Shown here one piece after another: positions 10,577 to 21,898 of a stretch of DNA of 64,000 nt. The notes beneath the pieces were generated by a model. The model made no database searches, was not told the DNA's origin, and worked only from the letters and a program-made list of their open reading frames with translations. The stretch spans positions 66,347,590 to 66,411,589 of the forward strand of contig JAKTNV010000006.1 in the NCBI GenBank assembly GCA_022747635.1. The letters run 5' to 3'. Each line of letters opens with the position of its first letter. The first letter of the stretch is position 1. Source of the stretch: Hetaerina americana. Taxonomy: Eukaryota; Arthropoda; Insecta; Odonata; Calopterygidae. The position numbers and the translations under genes were made by a program.

Positions 10577-10850
10577 ATATTGAATGAATGTAAAACTCCA
10601 ATAGCCGTAAACAGTTTACCTTTCTAAACAAAGTACAAATGAAATTAGTTGGCTAACGCCACAAGTAGAGAAGGGGTAAAAGGTAAAAATGAGAGGATAA
10701 GAAAGCTGATTACGTATTCACCTTTCTTATCCTCTCCTTTTTACCTTTTACCCCTTCTTGACTTGTGTCGTTAACCAACTAATTTCATTTGTACTTTGTT
10801 TAGAAAGGTAAACTGTTTAGGGCTATTGGAGTTTTACATTCATTCAATAT
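10577..10850. repeat. Foldback element, 129-bp arms
   Basis: The arms 10577-10705 and 10722-10850 are reverse complements at 123 of 129 positions by hand alignment, with equal arm lengths and a 16-nt loop. Termini read TA-TTGAATGAATG...CATTCATTCAA-TA, compatible with a TA target site. It is non-coding. It lies in an NKCC intron, so the primary transcript would contain an almost perfect long duplex. Confidence 0.93.
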
Positions 10851-11439
10851 TACTAGCCGTAAGAGCTCATTTCTATCAAAATAATTTATAAACCAATTGT
10901 AAGAGCTTCGAAATATTCGCTTCATAACACCGGAAGTATTCTAACATTTACCAAAAAGATAAAAGAACAAGTTATATTTGAAGCTATTGCAATTTTTCCA
11001 TGCAAATATGTAATTGAAACGATCAGTAATACTGAAGAGCACTTACGTCACACCTATATCGGATCTGTTATTTTCTCTTGGAAAAAGAGAAAGAATAGCA
11101 TCGCCGATAAATTACTTCGAGGGCAGAGGAGGGTTGCTTTCTTAAATATCTTTACAAAATGGGGGATGATTGAAAAGCCGAAAGTGGCCAGGAGAAATTT
11201 AAGAGTAACTACCAAAGAGAACGTCGCAAAGGGGGTGTGTGCAGTCTGTTTGTCTGTTCACCATTCTCTTCATAGACATCACGCAGGTCTCTGAGTAGCG
11301 AGAACTCTTTTCCGTAATGTTATGCTTTCTTTCGGACCTTGCTGATGACCCATGTGCCAATGAGAAGAGGAGGAACATATTTTCCCGGTCATTAGCCCCC
11401 TCAGAGAATTATCCAACAAGAGTTTACATGAAACACACT

Positions 11440-11515
11440 CCCGAAGAAGGACCTTGAACCCGTGATGTTATTCGCCGAACGACACAACCATCAAACCAAT
11501 CCATACTCGAATTGA
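11440..11515 (-). repeat. tRNA-derived SINE head fragment
   Basis: The minus strand carries box A-like tggtttgatggttg and box B-like gggttcaaggtcc at tRNA-like spacing, without a cloverleaf acceptor stem. Most likely the head of a SINE rather than a tRNA gene. Confidence 0.55.
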
Positions 11516-12289
11516 TTACTATTACTCTAATCGAGAAATTAATTTTCGCGAATGCACTTCGGAGAGTCAGTAGTACGTCCTCACACGACCTGGCCATTCA
11601 TCTTGCACTGCAGTTGAAAAACTTTCTTTAAGAGGAAGTCAAGACTGGGGTCAAAAATCTGATTGGTCGACGCATAGTGAGACGCCGATAGCCGTCAATA
11701 TATTACGTCACACTCAGAGAGGGGTCGAGGTGTCGGGGGGAAAAACAGGCAGAATGAGATCGGGGGAATGAAGACGGTTACATGAAGTGAGACGTCATGC
11801 GCAAAGCGCCCGAATATTGCGTGATGCACGTGACAGTCGCCAATAAAATAAATTACTTTCTTTACTCCAGAGTATAGCAAGACCAAGAGGTAAATGCACG
11901 GTTGGCAATATTGGTTCTCTGGTAGTGAGGTCATAAGACGGTCGGGAATATCTTTGGGGCGAGAGGAATAGGAGGTATAAGAGACTGTTGTATTTAGTTT
12001 GGTATTTTTCATTCAAGGTATTCTGCTTATAAATGGAAGATTGAAGGACGGTCCAGAACGAATTTTTAGCTCTAAGCATCGTGGGTATTTCCTCTTTCAT
12101 TGTCCTACATTTTTTCAATTCTTCTTTCCTTTGTAATCTCAAGGCCTGCCTTCGTGCTGTCTATTCCCACTTTCTTCCGTCCTCTATAGTATGATAATAA
12201 AGTTTATCATTACTCCAATATAACATATTTAAATAATCCATGCATTAACAAAAATCCAAAATTTTTGGCGTAAGTTATCTATCCCCCAT

Positions 12290-12540
12290 GCCCAAGATTC
12301 TCCCTTATGTCACGGCCTTCAACATACCACTAACTTTCAGTAGCTCCTCCATTCACTTCATCTGCCTTTTTTGGATTTCCACCGGTCACTTCCTCTCTTC
12401 GCGCAACCTATTTAAAATTTTGTCGTTTGTTCTCTTATCTGTCCAACTTATTTTCTCCATTCAACGCCACACCCACATCTCATAAGCCTCCAATCTATCA
12501 GCTTCCTCTTGTCTCAAAACATTGCCAAAAATTCGCCTTT
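12290..12540 (-). pseudogene. Non-LTR retrotransposon 3' relic
   Basis: The minus-strand translation reads RQEEADRLEAYEMWVWR, a stop, then MEKISWTDKRTNDKILNRL. This matches well the C-terminal post-RT block of a common insect non-LTR family (RLEAFEMWCWRRM-KISWTDK-TNEEVL-RV-EER). Several in-frame stops and shifts mark it as dead. It sits about 400 bp from the TM1 exon. Confidence 0.82.
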
Positions 12541-12944
12541 AAGGGTGTTAAAAATGTACTACAACGACTAAAACGTTAACTTATGGTGAGGCGGTAGGAG
12601 ACCAATAAGCGTGTGGCGAAGTATAATCCTTATTATCAGAATGAAATATTTGCCCGAACAATGGTCCCAAGAACACCCATTCTCTTACTACTATCAACAA
12701 TTCCTCCCTCTTGGGCCTGAAATTCTGCTGACATATACAGTACATCGCATGGACCAAATGTTTGCGATTATAAATGCAAATGGATCGAAATGAAAACTCG
12801 GATAGAACATTCATTGCCGTAATGACATCCCTAGCCAAGCACACCGAATCTTTTCTCATGTGGAGCCCATCTTCTACCTTGTGTCATGTTAGAACTAAAC
12901 AATCCATAATTAAAATTAATCCTGAAAAAGATAATATTTCTTAC

Positions 12945-13020
12945 CGACGCCAGCTTGTCCAATTACCCAGGAGAGACGCAGGAAGAGCATAACACCCCAG
13001 ATGTTGAGAAGGCATCGCAT
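12945..13020 (-). CDS. NKCC: NKCC cotransporter, TM1 exon
   Basis: Exon of 25 codons plus one base, with acceptor ttcacag and donor gtaaga. The peptide [18 protein letters not shown] then VIGQAGV is the TM1 signature of SLC12 transporters ([20 protein letters not shown]). The unwound part of TM1 carries residues that line the Na+ and Cl- sites in NKCC1 structures. The first Met is internal: in relatives it is preceded by an IKFGW-GV sequence, which is exactly how the exon at 15729-15803 ends. The single base left over (G) is shared with whichever TM2 exon follows, giving Val or Gly. Confidence 0.96.
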
Positions 13021-13248
13021 CTGTGAATCAAATGAGCTTGATTGTGGTATCGATTGAAATGATAACAATAGATCAGGAGCAAAGCTGTTGCAATAAGTGT
13101 GTTCACTGCATAAATAAGGACCAGTAGAAACCAAGGATTAACATGTTTTGACAGCTGCGAGGCCAGTCGCAATTATGTCAGAACACGTAATCCATAGTTA
13201 AAAAAATATTTCATATTTGCAAAACCAACTAGAGATCAACTCTATATA

Positions 13249-14564
13249 CAGGGTCGCACCCAAAAGTGGTAGGACTGATTTTCTCTGGCGCGAACGGAGC
13301 GGTGGAGGGGGGTCTGCCTGGCAGGGTAAGGTGGAGGGGGCTCTTAGCAACAGACCGACATCAACTTCAGTCGCCTGCGGGCTGTCGTTGAGTGAGGACA
13401 CCGTTTTTAGTGAAGCAAGTTTTTTGTCCGCGTCGAAAAACAAAATGAATCTGAATTTGAGCAATGTTATTCCGTGAAGTTTTGTGCGAAACTCGGGAAG
13501 ACGGTAACTGAGACCCTCGATTTGATCAAGCAGGCTTATGGGGACACTGCCTTAAGCCGTTCCACAGTATTTGAGTGGCACAAGTTGTTTAAAGAGGGTA
13601 GGGAGCTCGTTGAAGACGACCATCGCTCCGGACGGCCGTCGACGGCAAGAACCGACACGAATGTGGACAGAGTGAGGACACTGCTGAACACAGACCGACA
13701 CTTAACCAGTGAAGAAATTGCAGACCAGTTGGGTCTGACTGCATCCAACGTTCAACGCATTATTTCACAGGATTTGGCCATGCGTAAGCTGTGCGCCAAG
13801 ATGGTGCCGAAAATTCTGAGTGTCAACCAACAGGCAACGCGTGTGCGCATTTCCGAAGAAGTGTTAGCCAATTTGCACCGAGATGAAAATTGTTTGGACA
13901 ATGTGATAACTGGTGATGAAACATGGGTTTTTCAATATGACCCCGAAACGAAAAGACAATCCGCGGAATGGCACACTTCCGCGTCCCCACGTCCAAAAAA
14001 GGCTCGCATGAGCAAATCAAAACTCAAAACGATGTTGATTGTGTTTTTCGACCGTCATGGAGTGGTTCACAAGGAGTTTGTCCCACCAGGGGAGACTGTG
14101 AATGCGAACTTTTACGTGCAGGTGCTCACCCGCCTCCGAGAACGCGTGAAAAGAGTCCGACCGGCCATCGCAAACTGCTGGGTGCTTCATCATGACAACG
14201 CGCCGTGCTATCGCGCGCTCGTCGTCAGACAGATCCTGGCCAAATACGGCGTTGCCACGTTGCCGCACCCGCCCTATTCTCCCGATCTGGTACAACCGGA
14301 CTTCTTCTTCTTCCCCCTGATGAAAAGACAGCTCAAGGGACGACGTTTTGACTCGATAAAGGCCGTTCAAGAGGCTTCGACGAGGGTCATCAACGGCATC
14401 CCCAAAGAAAATTTCCAGCGGTTGTACGGGGAATGGGAGAAACGTTATACTAAGTGTGTAGCAGCTCAAGGAGCATACTTTGAAGATTATTAAGTCGATG
14501 TAAGTATATCGTCAATAAAATTCTTGTAAAAAAATCAGTCCTACCACTTTTGGGTGCGACCCTG
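13249..14564 (+). mobile_element. mariner element with perfect 34-bp TIRs
   Basis: Element of 1316 bp flanked by TA at 13247-13248 and 14565-14566. The terminal inverted repeats 13249-13282 and 14531-14564 (starting cagggtcgcacccaaaagtg) are identical over 34 bp. It contains one transposase frame on the plus strand. It is inserted in an intron of NKCC, antisense to the host gene. Identical TIRs suggest a fairly recent insertion. Confidence 0.97.
13445..14493 (+). pseudogene. mariner transposase, N-terminal frameshift
   Basis: Mariner DD34D transposase. The HTH region is at the N-terminus (VFEWHKLFKEGRE, then DDHRSGRPST, and a second helix set TSEEIADQLGLTASNVQ). The catalytic domain shows TGDETW, HHDNAP and YSPDL--PDFFFF; 34 residues separate the second and third Asp. 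The main frame is open to TAA at 14491-14493 but has no in-frame ATG. The only suitable ATG (13445) lies one frame off and runs MNLNLSN to an early stop, so one base appears to be missing near 13459. The last catalytic motif reads DLVQPD where DLAPCD is usual. The protein is probably inactive, though a start further in cannot be excluded. Confidence 0.92.
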
Positions 14565-15728
14565 TATGCTCAAGTACAATTTAATGCTTTTTTAACAAAT
14601 CATACGTATTTACGTATTTGATATTCGGAGAAAATTATGTAAGAAGTGAAAAATTTTGCTCCCCCTTGGCCCTTACTCTGGGAGCCAATGGTTTGAAGAT
14701 CTTTTTTCCCAATTGGGTCTTATATATTGTTAAAAATTGACATTTTGAAATTATTCCAAAATAATGCTTCTAAAAATAAGAAAAGGGTTGTGGGAAAATT
14801 CTACACGCTGACAAACAACATGTAGGAAAAAAGTAGCAAATTTTAAGAAGTATCCTAAGATTTTATAAATATGCTATTTAAATTTACATTGCCATAGAAC
14901 ATATATATTGTTAAAATATGTTATCTTTAAAACGGAATTTGTGACGAGCTAAAAAATTGTCATATTGTTTACTTTGTGTCCATGCATTTTAAAACTTATA
15001 ATACTTTTATGATATAATTTTATTTTATACCATTTGATTATACTTTACGTATGGTAAAGATAGTATCATAGCAATGTGATTCATTTTGGCACGTGCTAAC
15101 CAACTTTGGTACATACTAACAAGGAGGGCCAAAGAATTACATATTTTGGTTACCAATATTTAGTCTGCCATAAAAAACATGGCATTAATAAATAAAATAT
15201 TATAATTTAAATAAGGCTTGCGACATTCTTGATTCACATATTGCATACATTTTATACATATGGTGGTGAATAAAATCTCCCGTTTATTTTCATGAGTGAA
15301 CGTAAGAGAACGCCCACTTACAAATGAAGTCGTAAAAATGAAATAAGAAATATTTTTTTCAATTCCATACGAAAAAATAAAAAAGATTACAAAAAGCCAT
15401 GATAAATGTAATTTAATTTCATGACATATTTTTAGGTTTAAGGTGCAACAGCGAGTTTAATGACATGCACGCTTTTAGGACATCTTCAGATCATCTGAAA
15501 ACGAGCACCTTAATCACGTTTCACCCTCTTTTCTTCGAATATTTGAATAAACACACAGAGGAAAATTACGTTTACGCTTCACTAAGACTCGTGCAGCCCT
15601 TCGTGTGATACTTATACTGAGCAGTACTATGACACAAAGTATAGAGATTTTTCAACGGAAAAAAAATCCATCCAATATAAAATTCATACTGAAATGACTA
15701 TGGGAGATGATGAAGGATATATACTCAC

Positions 15729-15803
15729 AAATACGCCTTCAAGCCATCCAAACTTGATAACTTTCCCCTTCTTCTGCGGTTCATCTTCAACTTTAGCTTC
15801 TGT
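15729..15803 (-). CDS. NKCC: NKCC cotransporter, juxtamembrane N-terminal exon
   Basis: Exon of 25 codons, phase 0 at both ends, with acceptor attgcag and donor gtgagt. The peptide begins TEAKVEDEPQKKGK and ends VIKFGWLEGVF. The IKFGW-GV motif immediately before TM1 is typical of NKCC/NCC proteins, and the charged stretch before it is the variable cytoplasmic tail. There is no in-frame ATG between the acceptor and an upstream stop, so at least one more upstream exon must supply the start and the SPAK/OSR1-docking N-terminus. I could not find it in the rest of the window. Confidence 0.88.
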
Positions 15804-16962
15804 CTGCAATGAAAAAAGAGAATAAAGTTGAAAACAGTCGTTAATTCCATTACGTATCAATACACTAAAAGTCCTAACATATAAAGTAAATCGTGTGAAC
15901 TATACAGTAGATTAACCGAGAGTGAAAATGAAAAGCTGGTGATAAAATTCGGTAAGTTAGCAAGAGAAATCGCATTAAAATGTGTGGTGAAGCAGGACCC
16001 CACCAACCATATATTGATGTGGTTTAATTTACCTTTTGTGTATATTTTAAAAGTTTTTTCCTCTTTCGTTCGCATTGTATAGTTGTTATTATTATTTGCT
16101 TCTGTGGATATTTCATTATAGCTAGTCTTCCGCCCAGAGCAGATTTTTTTCCTTCATACTTTGACCCTTTTTAATCCGAGGAACAATACCCATCTCAAGT
16201 GTCAGGTATAAAAAGTTTCATGCTTCACTATCGATGAATTTCTCTCTCATAAAATTACAGAGTATGAGCAAAACGTCATTTTTCTAAGAGTTTATTCTGA
16301 GTGAAAAATACATTTTGTTATACGTTTTGATCAAATTTATTTGGTCAAAGACTTTGCTATAAAACAAAAGATTTTAAGTAGAACTGACCGTACGCAGATG
16401 GTAGAATTTCAACTTTGAACTAAACAAAAATGACATGTTTAACAACGGATTAACCCATTCACCACTATTAACCTCGGAACTCCTAGGATTGCGGACAGCC
16501 CCCGGTTGAGCAAATTTGGTCTAGGAATAGGTTCTTGATAGATCCTGAAAATTACTGCAGACGTCACATGCTCTGCTGCAAGGTATTAACATATATTAGC
16601 TTGCAATATGCTCTTTAGCACAACATAATCACAACCCACCTTCCCTTCCAAAAAGACAGTTTTTCACCATTATTTATGCTTACCTAACATTAAAATTTTC
16701 CCAGAGTAAAGGAGTTGAATGATAGATATGTTCACTATCTTTCTGTCTATATTTTTAAATGGAATTATATTTAGTTTTCCTTATACTTTTTTGCAGATGC
16801 GTATGTATTTGCATAAAATAGTTTCATGTAATATTTTTACCGTTTTCGTACGTACATTAATTTAGAAAATTCTATCTCTCCTTTATTCGAGGCTAGTGGA
16901 CTCGATTAATTCATAAATAATGTTTCTTCCATCGAAGAAGTATTTTCTCCGTAGCAATGCAA
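15804..16962. other. AT-rich stretch, no feature seen
   Basis: Either the first intron or 5' flank of NKCC. I see no exon, repeat or ordered element here. Confidence 0.5.
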
Positions 16963-17098
16963 CAATTTCAAAGTGTAAAAATCATTCTTCTTGACTAGGA
17001 TTCGAACCCAGATCCCTCGATGTCCGGTTCAAACCCGGATCCCTCGATGTCCGGTTCGAATCCCGGCCAAGACAAATGATTTTTACCCTTTGAAATTT
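16963..17098. repeat. MITE-like element with terminal inverted repeats
   Basis: The left end caatttcaaagtgtaaaaat pairs with the right end atttttaccctttgaaatt. The centre holds two tandem 27-bp units (17011-17037 and 17038-17064, gatccctcgatgtccggttc...) containing box B-like ggttcgaatccc. A shorter relative is at 42487-42539. Confidence 0.75.
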
Positions 17099-19242
17099 TT
17101 ACATTTTAATGCGCATTGGCGGTTGACTCCGTTAAACGTTACTGCCGCAGCATCTCCGTTTCTTTGAATATATTTCCTCCATCTACAGTTATAATAACTT
17201 TGAACGATTTTTCATTACTTCTTAATTTTACTAACTGTTGGACTAGCATGAGAAAGCTCTCCAGATAAAATGAATCTCATTATTTAGCTGTTACTGCAAA
17301 CCCAGAAGCCTTCTAATGCCAATTAACGCTGAAATACATACAATGGTTGAGTTGAAAAACTGAGCTTTCTGGGTCGTAAATAAAATGAAGACATGTCTTT
17401 TGAATTCTTTCATGGCATTCCGGAGAGACATCCGCTATCTCAACCGCAGGCAATAAACGGAATGCAATGAATATATTTACAAACATACAAGGACGTCAAC
17501 GGACTGGAATCCTCGAATTATATGGCCGAGATAAAGAGATTCTTGCGAACACCAAGTGGTATTCAACGTAATTGCCGGGAAGTAGGATGAGGGAAAAGCG
17601 TATGTAGTCACTCGAAATTTATGACGAAACAATTGAAAATGGCAATGTCTCGGTTTTTTTAAACCACGAAGGTGACATACTTTTCATCAATGAATACTAT
17701 AATCTGCACAATTTTTACTTTGAAGAAATCCATGTCACTCCTCGTAAAAGACGAAAAATTCAAGCATGACGCTCTTCGTTCCAGTGATATATTTCACAGA
17801 ACCCTCGCCTAAATGTAATAACTATGCTTTGAACAGACCTACTCAGAAAAAGCAATTTCTATTGCCTAAATCTAGGTAATTTCGCTCCTTAAGGTAAAAT
17901 TTTACCGAATTTGGGAACAGTCAAAGAGAATTTGTTAGGCTAGCAATATCGGATTAATGAACAACAAAATATGAGTTTGTAATTTAAATGCTAAGTTGAT
18001 TCTCATGGCATGGAAGCAGTAACATTCCATCTCTCAATGTAGCGAAAATTATCATAAATTACAAATAATTGAACGGAAATCAAGTAATTTGTAATGATTC
18101 TTACCGAGATCCAAAACTACCATTATTTTGTCCGTCTCTATCGGAGACCACTTGAAACAATAGCTCAAACCAGAACACAATAAAAATCTTTCTGCAATAA
18201 TACGATCATAAAGGGCCTCTTTGAGTTCGTAATGATTTTGCGCAACTTAGGTTTCCACGTTAGGAACGAGGTATTCCATGGATGAGACCATTCAATAGAT
18301 CAGACCATAGAAAAGAAGATCATAGGACAGAATCCTTTTAAACATGATTCTGAAGATTAAATGAGCAAATGAAGAGAAGAACAAGGAAGTACATTGACAA
18401 TTCGAAGAGGTAAAGGCAATATGGTGCACTGCACAGGATAGGAGAACCAGATGAATTGGTTAGATTATTTGAAAAATCTGATTTATTCCATGCATTTTCC
18501 CAAATATCCCGACTGGGTGAAGCCTGTAGCACGGAAGCTCCTTCTCCATCTATCAAACCTACCTTCAGGTTGAATAATGTAGTATCATTTTTTCATTTAA
18601 AAAAATATGTACATATTCTTCTTGTGCTTTACATCCTCTTTTTTCACCAGTCTTCCCAATGTCTTGGGACAAGATCAACGTGAATATTGAGCGAAATATA
18701 AAACATCGGGGAACGCAATACGGTATGGTAATAAGTTGAGCATAGTACAACAAAGCAAGAACGCGGGGCATGGACGATAGCATTCGGAGTGATTCTGGAG
18801 TTCCGACAAGTGCGTTTCATTTCTAAATAACAATTTCTTCTTCGAGGAAAAAGCCATGGTTCCAGAGATAAAAAACGGCTTATCACAAGAGTAAAGACCG
18901 GATAGGAAACTTTGGAGTCCATATACCGGTCGTTTCAACAGTCTCCATTCTCGAAGGAAGACCAACCGCGGTCTCATGAAGCGAGAATGAGAGCTAGACG
19001 AACGAATTCTCTTTTCGAGTAGTAGTTTTTATGTGCGGCGACCGACAGCTAACGTCATTTTGCGCCATTAGGGATGGATGCGAAAGGAAGATTGGAGAGA
19101 AACCCGGCGTCGTCATTAACCTACTCTTGTCGAAAGACGCCAAGGGGTCCGCAGTTTAACATCCCATCCTACGTCGTACTCACTCAAAGTGCCCTCCACA
19201 AAGCACCTCAATCAGGGATAGGGATACCAATGAAAAATATTT
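17099..19242. other. No gene recognised
   Basis: AT-rich sequence with scattered short open frames lacking codon bias or homology I can recognise. Confidence 0.5.
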
Positions 19243-19325
19243 GTTGTCTCCAGTATTTGAACCGAGGCCCTCTCGGTGAGAAGCAAAGCCTGTACGTTAG
19301 CCAACCCACCATCCCGATCCTTCTC
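19243..19325 (-). repeat. tRNA-derived SINE head fragment
   Basis: The minus strand contains box A-like tgggttggctaacg and box B-like cggttcaaatact at tRNA-like spacing. No paired acceptor stem is seen, so a SINE or tRNA relic is likelier than a gene. Confidence 0.5.
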
Positions 19326-19479
19326 TTTTCGAGCTCGAATCAATTTAACGTAGGTTGGCGTCTGGACTTCCTGAGTACGGATGAAAAACGGAAGGAGTCC
19401 GAGGGGGTGAATATTAAGAGGGTGCGATACAGAGAGAGAGAGAGAGATGAAAATAAGAACACGAGAGACAGCTCATTGC

Positions 19480-20180
19480 GTTCGCATCAGCGAGCTTCTG
19501 CGCCGTGGAAAATTTCCGCCGTGTTGAAGAGTGGTCGTATGCGAAAGCCTCCTCCTCATCCTTCCTTCCTTTTTGTTCCCAACCGTCCCACTCCCCTCGA
19601 ACCCCCGCCTATATACCTCCCCCTCTCCCCAACCCCTCCCCCCATCGGCTATGGAGACTGACCGAGGTGCGGGAGAGAGAGAGAGGGGTGTGAACGAGAG
19701 CAGGGTTGGAGGTTGAGGGAGGAAGGGAGAGGGTGTGAGGCGGCGCAGAGAGGGTTGTTAGGCGAGAGATGTGACAAAGTGGGGGGGTAACAGAAGGGGA
19801 GGTTTTCCCGGGGGGTGAGGGAAATAGAGTGAAGCCTACAAGGGGGATGGAAGCGGAGAGGGGAAGCGGGGAGCCAGGGCAAGGCGGGGATGTGGTAATG
19901 TTTGAGACGATGGGGAAGAGGGGGAGAGGGTTTGAGGGAAGGGGGGGTTCTTGCGAGGTCCATCGCATAGACCGTCATGGAGAGAGCTCATCCTCGCTTT
20001 AAAAACTGATTGCTCAACGATTTCCTTTGCGTTTCTTTTCGTTCTCAAGGGAGGGACTGCTTGCAAGACACGCGGTGAGGTCTTCTGTGTGGAGAGACAT
20101 CCACCGTGAACGTGTGGGTTTGGTGCGTGGATGCGTTTGACAGTTTCCCAAATGTTTGCGCAGCGTTCCAACCACGACCT
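19480..20180. promoter_or_regulatory. GC-rich, G-tract-rich island
   Basis: Base composition changes sharply to GC-rich, with CpGs, purine runs on the plus strand and repeated G-tracts (gtgggggggtaacagaaggg and similar). The overlapping open frames on both strands are stop-poor because of composition. Its position 3.7 kb upstream of the first visible NKCC exon makes it a candidate promoter or 5' UTR region, but no core promoter is demonstrated. Confidence 0.4.
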
Positions 20181-20584
20181 AACCGTATTCCTTTGCTCAC
20201 GGGGAAAAGCAAACAGTCTCGATACCCTGGAAGAAACGGTATGCCGACTACTCTAGTTCTCTCCCGTTCGAATTCCCTTAATATATTCTATTTTTCCTAC
20301 ACCCGCAACAGAATCGTCAAAATCCGGCGTTACGGCGTATTTTTTTACGTCAAATGAATACTGGGGATGCGTTTGAATGAAAACATTAAGGAGAGTTGTT
20401 CACTTCCCGCTGTTTGGACCTCGCCTTGAAAATTCGTCGAGAGTCTGAGATCCTGTGCGAGGCTTCATTTCGCAATTAAATAGGATACAAAGAATCGTTA
20501 CGAATGTACATAAGGCGCCTATTATCGGAAAGTCCAAGTCAGGTGACACTTTACACAACACCTTTATCAACCAGAAGGTTGGTT

Positions 20585-20835
20585 TGATAGGTGAGAGTAG
20601 AGACTAGCACTATACACCTAGCAATAAGCCCAACGGTGTGTGAAAATCGCACATCAGGGTAGGGAGGGCTAATTCCTTCCTGTGAGCCGCCTGCGGTTTC
20701 CCTTGGAAAACCAGGATCCCGAAAATGTACACAGCTTAGGAGGAGCCAAGGATATCCACAGGCTCACCCGGTATCGAACCCGAGCCCTCAGATCATAAAT
20801 TCAGCACTCTACCGACTGGACTACCACGTCCCCCG
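20585..20835 (-). repeat. tRNA-derived SINE
   Basis: The minus strand starts gggggacgtggtagtccagt, then cggtagagtgctgaatt (box A region) and ggttcgataccgg (box B), followed by a body with atccttggctcctcctaagc. The head abuts a long (TA)n tract. No tRNA acceptor-stem pairing is seen. Confidence 0.75.
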
Positions 20836-20846
20836 TTGAAAACCAC

Positions 20847-20847
<1 letters not shown>

Positions 20848-20902
<55 letters not shown>

Positions 20903-20931
20903 TACATATATACATATATATATATATATAA
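20848..20931. repeat. (TA)n microsatellite
   Basis: TA run with a few ca interruptions, directly adjoining the SINE head. Confidence 0.97.
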
Positions 20932-21898
20932 TCGTTAAATAAACCTAGTTGACTGTGCTCATTTCACTTGTGAAATGTATCCAAAAAACTTGAACGGTAC
21001 GGTAAAACGGAAACGGAACGGCATCCATCGTAGTCGCTTTGGAGCTGTAAAGAGATGCAATGGCACATAGGATTGGTCCAAAGATCAGCCACCCAGCGGC
21101 GAAGACAAGACAATGTCCTCAGATGAAATGATGACCTCCGCCGCTGACCTTAGATACACGCAATCCTTATACCACCATTCATGAATTTCTCCGTTTCCTT
21201 GGTGATTATAACGGCCATCTTGTTTTCCTCCAATTTCCTCCCTTCAGGCCCGTGACGTCTTGTAGGGTGGAAGGAGGCAAGGACCCGAGAGGATGTGCGC
21301 TTCTTTTCCAGAGAAGAAAACGACAAATTTTAATTTCGCACCATCTGACGTCATCACACGAAGTGAGCGATCCCAATTAAGTCAAGCATTGCCAATGCAG
21401 GAGGCAGGGAGAGGCTAAGAGAAGGTGACTGTTGTGCAATCGGTATCACAGAACCATGTTTCCATCGCTCAGTTGCTAATCGTAATTAGAAGTAAACCAT
21501 CATCAAAGACTGTCTGTTACATTAAAGTTTCCCTTATTCACGAGCTTACGGTCGTTTCTCGATAGCTACAGAAACTTCTAATTTGTCTCTTTATGCTCTG
21601 CATGCTGGGATAATTCATGATTTCTTCAGTTAGCCTGTGCTGGATTAGACGATAGTGCTCACACCTCCCCCAACTGAGAGCTGGACGATTACGCAGTGGG
21701 CATCCAAATTGGCAATATTAAAACAATTATAATATTTTCTCTGAACAAAACCGGAAGGCTCAATATAATTTATGTTACTCGTAAATTGTAGACATGGACT
21801 TTGAATTACCAATATTAAAAAAAAGTATTTTGACATTAATGCATCCATTTTATAATTTCTCTTCCGTTTTTAGCTAGAAATTCACATTTATCAATATA
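20932..21898. other. No gene recognised
   Basis: Mixed-composition sequence between the SINE and the second mariner; no feature supported. Confidence 0.5.

Larger units (their letters stand above)
6528..12944 (-). other. Large NKCC intron rich in repeats
   Basis: 6.4-kb intron between the TM1 exon and the distal TM2 exon. It holds non-LTR relics (7460-7790 and 12290-12540, possibly 9960-10170), a (TA)n tract, a foldback with 129-bp arms and a SINE-like tRNA head. I saw no third TM2 cassette. A patch near 11.64-11.83 kb has raised GC and a CRE-like ttacgtcac at 11704-11712, and 7.96-8.2 kb is also GC-raised; either could be regulatory, which is not shown. Confidence 0.7.
13021..15728 (-). other. 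NKCC intron containing a mariner element
   Basis: Intron between the juxtamembrane exon and the TM1 exon. About half of it is the mariner at 13249-14564, inserted antisense to the gene. The remainder is AT-rich with no feature recognised. Confidence 0.8.

Noticed and set aside
5034..12944. A third TM2 cassette as in vertebrate NKCC2
   Set aside because: I looked for another reverse-complemented STNG-IKGG coding block with splice sites around the two copies and found none by eye; a translated profile search would settle it.
14017..14469. 150-codon minus-strand frame
   Set aside because: Antisense shadow of the mariner transposase.
19074..19661. 195-codon plus-strand frame
   Set aside because: Runs through a SINE-like head and a GC-rich island; proline-rich tail is compositional.
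20585..20835. tRNA gene on the minus strand
   Set aside because: Box A and box B are present but no acceptor-stem pairing, and a SINE body follows.
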